Source: Chrysemys picta bellii (taxonomy: Eukaryota; Chordata; Testudines; Emydidae). Taken from it: 64,000 bases of DNA. Shown here piece after piece: positions 56,548-64,000 of this stretch. The notes beneath the pieces were generated by a model. It searched no databases and was not told where the DNA came from. It saw nothing but the letters and a program-made list of their open reading frames with translations. The DNA lies in assembly GCF_011386835.1 (NCBI RefSeq), contig NC_088800.1, positions 12,424,572 to 12,488,571 of the forward strand, written 5' to 3'. The translations under genes and the position numbers were made by a program. Positions within the stretch are counted from its first letter, which is position 1. Every line of letters begins with the position of its first letter.

Positions 56548-56881
56548 CAGTGGTTCTCAAACTAGGGCCGCCGCTTGTTCAGGGAAAGCCCCTGGCGGGC
56601 CGGGCCGGTTTGTTTACCTGCTGACACGGCAGGTTCGGCCGATCACGGCCCCCACTGGCTGCGGTTCGCCGTCCCGGGCCAATGGGGGCAGTGAGAAGCC
56701 GCGGCCAGCACATCCCTCGCCCGCGCCGCTTCTCGCTGCCCCCATTGGCCCGGAACGGCGAACCACAGCCAGTGGGGGCCGCAATCGGCCGAACCTGCTG
56801 CGTCAGCAGGTAAATAAAACTGGCCCGGCCCGCCAAGGTGCTTACCCCGGCGAGCCGCGTGCCGAATGTTGCCGACCCCTG
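56548..56881. mobile_element. Chimeric fold-back element: type A left end, type B right end
   Basis: The left terminus 'cagtggttctcaaactaggg' is type A and the right terminus 'aatgttgccgacccctg' is type B. The switch occurs near 56620, where 'ggtttgtttacctg' (type A) passes into 'ctgacacggcaggttcggcc' (type B). The flanks tgctagac and atatagca are not a TSD pair. The left flank is an LTR-like repeat and the right flank is a MIR, as if two separate insertions had recombined and lost what lay between. Confidence 0.88.
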
Positions 56882-57065
56882 ATATAGCACTTTTCATCCA
56901 AAGATCTCACTCCAAGCACTTCACATGGAGGGTAAAATACAAATACTCCCATTGTACAGATGGGGAAGGCCAGGCACCAAGAGAAGTGACTTGCCTGAAA
57001 GCACGCAGCATGTCAGTGTGTCAGCTGGAAATAGACAGACCGAGCTGTACATACAAAGAGCAACT
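56882..57065 (-). repeat. MIR SINE
   Basis: Reversed MIR text: 'tccaagcacttcacatggag', 'cccattgtacagatggggaa' and 'agaagtgacttgcctgaaag', then 'gtcagtgtgtcagctggaaa'. It abuts the chimeric element. Confidence 0.75.
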
Positions 57066-57764
57066 GACCTATTGCCAGCGGACGTGGGGCTGGAGGGGAG
57101 TAACTGAGGCGCTCGGTGATTTCAGCTACTCAGCCAAGAATGTGGTTTGCAGCCTTCAGCGTGTACTGCTCCCCACCTGGGCATTGAGGGGAGAACACTA
57201 CGCGCAGGAACAGGAATGGAATGTTGACCTCCATCATACTGAGCCCTGGCTATTTGCATGGCTGAGACGTCGCTTCTTAGATGTGTGCGAACACTGCACA
57301 CTCCCTATTTATAGCTTCTACAAACCCGCCTTTGACAAGTAGCGAACAGCTGCACTACACTGTATTCTTTATGGAACCTGCATTTCCAGGGAGGGTCATG
57401 ATGGTTGTGTGCGTGAGATTTTGATTCCCGTGCACTGCAAGGACAAGTATAGAAAACTCTCCTGCTTGTTGGTCAAATTTGTCACCCCAGTTCTGGGAAA
57501 AGTAAGCTTGCTTCTTTTGTTCGAGGCTTGTTAAAACAGGAAATGAGACATCCCTGGGATTGTGTTTGTGTAAGTATTGCCATGGCAACAAGTAAAACCC
57601 ATGCCAAAGTTAAGTCTTCTATAACTCAACTGGGAGGGCTTCCGTTACAAGCTTAGCAAGGAGTGCTTGTGCTTTCTCTCCAACAGCTGGAGAATGGGAG
57701 AGGAGAGGGGCCCGTCCCTGAAGGATGTTGTTCCATAGTCAAGTTGTAGTTGAAGGAATTAGAC
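57066..57764. other. No gene recognised
   Basis: A 158-codon open frame (56866-57342, +) begins inside a transposon and a MIR and has no recognised domain, so I do not call it a gene. Confidence 0.45.
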
Positions 57765-58278
57765 CAGGAGTGGGCAAACTATGGCCTGGGGGCTGCATCT
57801 GTCCCATCAGATCTTTTAATCCAGCCCTCGAGCTCCCATTGGGGAGCGGGGTCGGGTGCTTGCCTTGCTCCGCACGTGCCGTAGTTCTCAGAAGCAGCGT
57901 CATGTCCCAGCCAATGGGATCTGCAGGGGCGGTGCGTGCGGACAGGCAGCATGCAGAGCAACCTCGCCGTGCCTCTACATAGGAAGCGGAGAGGGGACAT
58001 GCCGCTGCTTTCAGGAGCTACTTGAGATAAGCGCCACCCGGAGCCTGTACCCCTGACCTCCTCCAGTGACCCATCCCCCTGCTCCAGCCCTGATCACCCT
58101 CCTGCCCCCCAAATCCCTTGGCCCCAGCCTGGAGCACCCTCCTGCACCCCAAACTCCTCATCCCCAGCCCCACCCCAGAGCCCACACCCCCAGCTGGAAT
58201 CCTCACCCCCCCTGCCCAGAGCCCTCTCCCGCACCCTGAACTCCTCATTTCTGGCCCCACCCCAGAGCCCACACTCCC
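57765..58278 (+). mobile_element. GC-rich hAT-like element, left part
   Basis: The left terminus 'caggagtgggcaaactatgg' is the classic CAGGGGTGGGCAAAC-type hAT end. Inside are 'ccctcgagctcccattgggg' and the repeated 'ccctcctgcaccccaaactc'. The matching right end is missing: at about 58279 the sequence passes into a fold-back element. It has no coding capacity. Confidence 0.75.
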
Positions 58279-58809
58279 CACTCCAGGCCAATGGGAGCTG
58301 CTGGAAGCGGCGGACAGTACGTCCCTCGGCCCGCGCCGCTTCCAGCAGCTCCCATTGGCCTGGAGCAGCGAACTGCGGCCAGTGGGAGCCGCAATCAGCC
58401 GGACCTGCGGACGGGGCAGGTAAACAAACCAGCCCGGCCCACCAGGGACTTTCCCTACACCAGGGGTCGGCAACCTCTGGCACGCGGCTCGCCAGGGTAA
58501 GCAGTTTACTTGCTGACGTGGCAGGTTCGGCCGATCGTGGCCCCCTCTGGACGCGGTTCGCCATCCCAGGCCAATAGAGGTGGCGGGAAGCGGCGCGGGT
58601 GAGGGATGTGCTGGCCGCGGCTTCCCGCTGCCCCCACTGGCCTGGGATGGCGAACCGCAGCCAGTGGGGGCCGCGATCGGCTGAACTTGCCACGTCAGCA
58701 GGTAAATAAACTGGCCCGGCCCGTCAGGGCACTTACCCTGGCGAGCCGCGTGCCAAAGGTTGCCGACCCCTGCCCTACACAAACAGCGGCCCCAGTTTGA
58801 GAGCCACTG
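58279..58809. mobile_element. Fold-back element, type A, left-truncated and split by a type B copy
   Basis: The type A sequence runs from 'ctccaggccaatgggagctg' at about 58282 to 58460 and resumes at 58773, ending with 'ccagtttgagagccactg' at 58809. Its left arm is mostly missing. The type B copy at 58461-58772 sits inside its right arm. A 271-codon open frame (58018-58833, -) spans this nest and is the longest in the window; it is a composite of transposon sequence and not a gene. Confidence 0.85.
58461..58772. mobile_element. Fold-back hAT-like element, type B, nested
   Basis: The ends 'caggggtcggcaacctctgg' and 'caaaggttgccgacccctg' are intact. Perfect TSDs, ccctacac, at 58453-58460 and 58773-58780 come from the host type A element. 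The nested order shows type B was still moving after this type A copy was in place. Confidence 0.95.
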
Positions 58810-59719
58810 TTTTAAATAATGCGGTCTCACCACAACGTGGTCTCACCGCAAGCCTTCGGATACCCCGGATGCTACAATGCTGTAGGCAGCAAACACTTTA
58901 ATAAAGTAATAATAATGATTTAAAATGATCAACATTTCCGTTGTGACACTATTGACACGCACGACGATACAATCATTCAAAACCTGCTGGCATGAAGAGC
59001 GCAGCACGGTTTGGAGGTTACCTCCATTGATGGGGCAGTGCTCTGAACGCCTCTCCTACTGGCTACCGTGGGCACAGCACTCTAATGCTAGCCACAGCTC
59101 TGGAACTCAAGCGGGATTGATGGCCAGCAGCAGGAGCCCATCGAAGAGTGCCACCGACTTGTTGAGCTAAGCTGGTAGAGGGTGGAGGAGGGTGAGTGGA
59201 CGGGGTGCTTTGTTTATAAAAACGTCGCCTTTGGGGAGAACGGAGCAGCTTGAAACCGCAGTGGCAGGTGTCTAATTGAGACGCAGTCAAGGAGAGAGGC
59301 ATAGTTTCTGCTCAGAGATTTCTCTCAACTCTGGTGGTACAAACCCAGAATTAGAATTGAAATTAAATATGAATGATGTTCGTGACGTTAGGCAGGCTGC
59401 CGCGTTCAAGTGAGCTTCACACAGTGAGCAGTACAAGCCCTTTATCGCTACAGAAATCCCCAGCCTGCATGGCATCAGGAAATCGGAGCTCAAGGCAGAC
59501 GACCATAAAGTGAAAAGGCAAATGCCCGTCCCTTTTCCTTTCAGCCCTTTAGGAATCCTTTGTATTTGCTGCAGTATTTTGATTCCAGAAATAAAGCTGT
59601 GGGAATAAAATAAATAAATATATGCGGGGAGAGGCAGTGGTAACTGCTGTCAGATATCAGTCTTTGAATCTCAGCTTCCTCCATCAGTGACTTACTATTA
59701 CTCAGCGTGTACGCTCTTT
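58810..59719. other. No gene recognised
   Basis: No named repeat is seen. Open frames are under 85 codons. Confidence 0.4.
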
Positions 59720-59935
59720 GGAGGAAGAACCGTCTTTTCGCTCTGTGTTTATACAGCACCTAGCACACAAAGGGATCCCGGCCCATGACTGGGAATCCTC
59801 AGTGCTACTGCAGTACAAATAATAACTTAATATGTATAGAATAGTAGTGTTTAGAAGCCCCAGCTGAGATCAGAGCACCACCGTGGTACGTACTGTACAC
59901 ACAGTAACAGACAATCCCTGTCCTGGTTTCAATGA
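59720..59935 (+). repeat. MIR-like tail modules
   Basis: The words 'gtttatacagcacctagcac' and 'tgctactgcagtacaaataa' are the module seen at 31430. A reversed scrap ('cagctgagatcagagcacca', 'gtactgtacacacagtaaca') follows to about 59935. Confidence 0.6.
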
Positions 59936-60329
59936 CACTTAAGCACATACTTAACGTTTAGCATTTGCCTTCATACTTTCCCGAATTGGGAGCGTGAAGT
60001 CTATTGAACCTCACCCCCCACTCGTTCAGACATTCATATTAGTGGAGGATCACTGGCTCCTGGTTTCAGCTCGTGCCAGGCGTAACACATCTGCGGCATT
60101 TTGCTATTTTTGCCTCTAACCCGAGCAAAAATCCAGGGATAATTATAACATGGGCACTTACCACCAACACTGGCCTCACTGAAATATCAGGCTTCCCCAC
60201 ATATGATGGAACTTCCTCAGCATAGGAAACACCACAGTGAAAACACAAGATGTGGTAGCTATAATTCACGACCAAGGAGAAGTAAAACTCTGGCATGACA
60301 AAGGTTGATACTCTAGCGGCAACCACTGC
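59936..60329. other. No feature recognised
   Basis: Unique-looking sequence. The 102-codon frame at 60066-60374 (-) has hydrophobic stretches but no recognised family and overlaps the MIR. Confidence 0.35.
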
Positions 60330-60520
60330 AAATAGCACTTTATGGATACCAATCAGTAATACCCCAAGCACCATGGGAGGTTTTACAAATGGGGAAACCG
60401 AAGCACAGAGAGAGGGGAAATCATTTACCCAGGTCTCAAGAGGAAGCTAGCATCAGTGTGGGATTATAATCCAGAACATCCTCTCTTCCACTCCTATACT
60501 CAGAACACTAGATCACACTC
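60330..60520 (-). repeat. MIR SINE
   Basis: Reversed MIR: 'tttacaaatggggaaaccga', 'agcacagagagaggggaaat', 'tgtgggattataatccagaa' and 'ctcagaacactagatcacac'. Confidence 0.8.
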
Positions 60521-61358
60521 ATCTCTCTATGGAAGAGCTGAGGACTGAGAAATGGCTCATTTTCACACAGCAAAGATCCACGTTAGCCAGGCTTCCTTGG
60601 AGGTCAGTATTCTCACTCAGTCAACTAAATATCGCGGTTACAGGAACACAAAGGAAACATCTGACAATGAAAAATTAAACAGATTCCATCAACCATCTCA
60701 GCTCTGTACAAAGAGCAGATGTTAAAACCTTAAACTGGTATCAAATTCTCTCTCTCTCTCAGAGGTGGCAGGTTTTGAATGGCTTGGTAATTAAAAACTC
60801 TAAAGATTGTTGGCATTGACTCAGCACACTTTATGTCCACAGAAAAGGCTCGTTTCTTCGCTCTGCAGTGCCAGATATCAAGGCATAGCAGCAATATTTA
60901 AAAAGCCACTCAACAGCCAAATTCCGAGAGTGGAAAAGCTAAAGCCAGCCGTGCGCAATCTCTGTAACACCTGCAGGAACTCCTGACAGATCATTAATCT
61001 GCATGGACAATAAAGTGAAGGGAATAAAAACAAACAAACGTGCAACCAACGTTGGTACTTTGCAGGTGAGCGGCATAGATTACGTGTTTGCTTTCTGCAA
61101 ACATTCTGTCCTCTCAATACAGAGTCTGCTGACTGGCTTCCACAAGTATCTTCCAAAGAGCTTTTCGAGAGCACGTCTCAGCAGGGCAGGCAGTGCGTGT
61201 TCTTTATCAGGTAAATCTAATGAAAAAAACTGAAACTAGCTCATCCACACACTTGGAAAAAGAAACATGATGTCCCTGGCCCATCTTGCCACCTCACTGG
61301 TGCTGCTGACCCTCCTTTATTGAATCATTCTGCTAAAAAATAACATTATTCACATTAC
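60521..61358. other. No gene recognised
   Basis: A short (TC)n run lies near 60747-60760. Nothing else is supported. Confidence 0.4.
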
Positions 61359-61366
61359 ATCTAGGC

Positions 61367-61550
61367 CAGGGGTCGGCAATGTTCGACATGCGGCTCGCCA
61401 GGGTAAGCACCCTAGCGGGCCGGGCCAGTTTTATTTACCTGCTGACGCGGCAGGTTCAGCCGATCGCGGCCCCCACTGGCCGCGGTTCGCCGTCCCAGGC
61501 CAATGGGTGCTTACCCTGGTGAGCCGCGTGCCGAACGTTGCCGACCCCTG
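61367..61550. mobile_element. Fold-back hAT-like element, type B, internally deleted
   Basis: Both ends are present ('caggggtcggcaatgttc' and 'gaacgttgccgacccctg') with perfect TSDs, atctaggc, at 61359-61366 and 61551-61558. It is 184 bp: the left arm is complete to 'cgtcccaggccaatgggtgc', and most of the right arm is gone. This is the mirror image of the deletion at 28856. Confidence 0.94.
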
Positions 61551-61558
61551 ATCTAGGC

Positions 61559-62935
61559 CAACTTACTTCATCCTGAGGTATCCCCTCTCTAGCAAGGACA
61601 CCCTCAAACATGTTGTCTGGGACACTGATTTGTATCATCTCTATTGCATGTTCTCCCCATACAGTGGGTGCTCAGGATACTTCTGTAGGTAACTGTGCAC
61701 TGTGTGCTTATCCTAGACTAACATAATTCAGTTGCACGGTGAGGCATAGGCTGATTGTGGAAAGGCAATTAGTTGTTCTGGATTTTCCATTTCTCCTTAG
61801 CTGTATGGAAAGCAGCTTCCACATAGCAAGGGGAGAGGTAGAAAAGGGAAGACTCTCCAGGCACATAAAGACTAAGGCAAAAGTACAACAATCATGGTTT
61901 ATCCCTAGCACCAGGGAAATGAAGGGTGACCTCAGAACTTCCAACCTCCTTTTCAGGCAGCTGAGGAACCAGGTGCCCCACAGAGAGGAGAAACTTGGTC
62001 TCCAGGGGAAGAAGAAATGAAGATCAGAGTAGGTATTACTAGGAAATGAAAATAATCCAAACAGGATATTAGGAGCAAGTATCCTCGAGCTCTCTCTCTT
62101 TCTGTGTGCGTGTCTCTCTCTCTTCCCCCCTCCCCCTCCCACACCCACACACAGAGTGGGTGGGATTTGCAGAAACCACTCACTGTTGGCTTAAATCTCC
62201 TCCTGGGAGGAGGGTGAGGCCTAAGGCAAGTGCTTTTGAAAATCCCATCCAGTATGTACACAGCATACCCTATACACTCAAATATCCCACATATATCCTA
62301 CACACATGTTCAATATCCTGGAGAAAACAAATTCTTCCCTTTCACTGAAATTATTTTTCCATACACAGAACTTCACAGGACGTCCCCTGTGTTTATGAGA
62401 TTGATTTTTCCACTGAGAGAGTTTAAAAATGAGAAATGACAATTTCTGAAAATGGCTCATGCCGAGGTTTACGTCACCCACCCTCCCATTGACTTTAATG
62501 AGTACCTCATAGCTGCAACTGTGCGCGGAGCTTTCTGGAATGTGGTGGACTGTGGTAATTTTTACTTTAATGAGCTTAGAGTGGTGAGGAGGACAGAAAT
62601 CCTGGAAAAAAAACCACAACCCTAGTGTGTGAGAATATGGCTGTGTGGGAGAGACTGTATGTTCTCCTGAATGATTTCAGGGATTAGAAATATCCATTAC
62701 AGTTAGAACTTCTGTGGCATCTACACAAACTAGCTAACAACTGACTAGCAGGGATCATTTGTTTACAAGATGAGGGAACTGCTCCTTTATACACAGGGAG
62801 GGGATTGTGTGTAGTGGGAGGGAAGGACACCTGGAGACTTGGATGGAAGCTGAGAACTGGGGATGGAGGAAATTGGGTTGTGGAAAGTTGGGTTGATGAC
62901 AGGAGAAGAGGGAAATTTCAGGCTGTATCATCGCC
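61559..62935. other. No gene recognised; pyrimidine-rich patch
   Basis: A CT-rich patch with (TC)n and (CA)n-like runs lies at 62089-62153. Overlapping frames of 146 and 102 codons (-) at 61708-62261 are low-complexity there. Confidence 0.4.
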
Positions 62936-63353
62936 AGAGCTGGCTGGGAACCGGAATTCATGTTCCATAGGAAACTCTGACATTTCAAATCCATTTTCAT
63001 TCTGAAATGGAACATAAAATCAAAATTTGGGGAATTTCTCACAGAATGAAAATTCCTAAATTACATTTGGGAAAAAAAAGGGCAAAGTGACATTTTGTTT
63101 CCACCTTTTCAAAATGCTGCCAGCACTCCACAAGCTGCCTGGAGCCCTGGGTAACCTGGCAGGTAGAGAGCGGGGAGCTCAGGGAGGCTGAGAGTTGGGA
63201 GCCCTGGAAGGGTGTTCCAGAGCCACGGAGGCGAAGCTTCCTGCAGTGCTGAGGAGTGCACGAGTCAGGAAGCTGAGAATCATTTTCCCATAGAAAAAAA
63301 ATCAACATTTCCCAGTAAAATTTAAATTTTCCCATGAAAAATGTCAATTCTAC
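62936..63353. repeat. AT-rich dispersed repeat ('agagctggtc' family), copy
   Basis: The left end 'agagctggctgggaaccg' and interior 'aaatccattttcattctgaa' followed by 'tttcccatgaaaaatgtcaa' match the family. A GC-rich stretch at 63115-63280 sits inside it and may be a separate insertion. The right border is approximate. Confidence 0.5.
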
Positions 63354-63740
63354 AGAAAGTCAGTCTTCCATCTGAGAATCGTCCTGATGAAAAGTTCCCA
63401 ACGAGGCCCAAACATTACCACAATCACCCACCCAGTTCCCTTGTTTATCTGGGGGTGGAGGGAATAAACTGTGCCAGGACCATACTTAGTGCTTTGCATG
63501 CTGCTGGGCATACTGGGAGACGGAGCCTCCATTCTTGCCAATCTTCATGGGTATGTGGGAGGTAGCAGCTCTGTAGAGCCCACTTATCCTCCCACGCTCC
63601 AACCTGTGATGCCAGCACATGAACAGTATTCCATGATTTTGCTCTTTAGTTTAAAAAACTAAAATGTGGGATCATGCACCATGCGACTATTACTACCATG
63701 ATTTCTTCTCTGGGCATGTCATACCCTTCTCCCCACCTTT
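63354..63740. other. No gene recognised
   Basis: No gene or repeat is recognised. Confidence 0.35.
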
Positions 63741-63852
63741 CTCCCGCCCTTGTCTTTCTAGATTACACAGCCTTCAGAGCAGGAACCGCCTTCTGTGTTT
63801 GCAGCGTGCTTGGTTAGTGCACTGTGTGTGCTGTAGCAACCTCAGTAAATAA
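63741..63852 (+). repeat. MIR-like tail module
   Basis: The text 'tagattacacagccttcaga' and 'gcaggaaccgccttctgtgt' resembles the module at 31430 but is more diverged. Confidence 0.4.
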
Positions 63853-64000
63853 CAGGCAACAGAGAGTCCTGTGGCACCTTTAAGACTAACAGACGTATTG
63901 GAACATAAGCTTTCGTGGGTGAATACCCACTTCGTCAGACCCACAAAAGCTAATGCTCCAATACATCTGTTAGTCTTAAAGGTGCCACAGGACTCTCTGT
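63853..64000 (-). mobile_element. Inverted-repeat retroposon, cut by the window edge
   Basis: The same family as at 29827: 'ggtgccacaggactctctgt' ends the window and its inverse 'acagagagtcctgtggcacc' is at 63859-63878. The two arms are near-perfect inverted copies around 63930. The minus strand reads CTGACGA (63938-63932), a 17-base hairpin segment, then GAAAGCTT (63914-63907). The right end lies outside the window. Confidence 0.75.

Noticed and set aside
8096..61550. CRISPR-like array of regularly repeated sequences
   Set aside because: The repeated units are dispersed transposons of over 300 bp with target duplications, not short repeats with spacers.

Overview
This window looks like non-coding nuclear DNA from a turtle, probably a cryptodire. 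The main evidence is two tRNA-derived SINEs of the tortoise pol III (Cry) type, at about 53933-54108 (+) and 37529-37690 (-). Both start with a GGAGGGATAGCTCAGTGG-like tRNA-Lys-related head and end in a CR1-like tail. Reptile-type CR1 LINE 3' ends, many old MIR copies and GC-rich fold-back hAT-like elements agree with this. The assignment rests on recalled repeat families and was not checked by a search.

I found no protein-coding gene, exon, rRNA gene or functional tRNA gene that I can support. Open reading frames are short (271 codons at most). The longest lie in repeats: the fold-back elements give similar spurious ORFs on both strands, and the others mostly cross MIR or GC-rich repeat DNA. 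The window is either intergenic or inside a large intron. Nothing in it resembles a prokaryotic operon, a CRISPR array or a defence system.

Layout. 1-7 kb: mostly low-repeat DNA with a MIR fragment, a small MITE and simple repeats. 7-9 kb: an AT-rich repeat, a hAT-like element with perfect 8-bp target-site duplications (TSDs) and the first fold-back element. 9-15.6 kb: MIR and CR1 pieces and a TIR element. 15.6-21.5 kb: a low-repeat block, a fold-back element, a 5S-rRNA-derived SINE remnant and the longest CR1 (about 1.3 kb, dead reverse transcriptase). 21.5-31 kb: fold-back elements, CR1 ends, a TSD-flanked element carrying a 42-bp tandem repeat, and an element with a perfect 100-bp inverted repeat inserted in a MIR. 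31-45 kb: sparse repeats, a Cry SINE, and a possible solo LTR broken by a CR1. 45-64 kb: the densest repeat cluster, with six fold-back copies or derivatives, one chimeric and one nested; it also has another LTR-like block, a second Cry SINE and, at the right edge, part of another inverted-repeat retroposon.

Insertion order can be read from interrupted copies: MIR, CR1 and the LTR-like repeats are older, and the fold-back and inverted-repeat elements landed in them. Several AT-rich blocks with few repeats could be conserved regulatory DNA, but sequence alone cannot show that.
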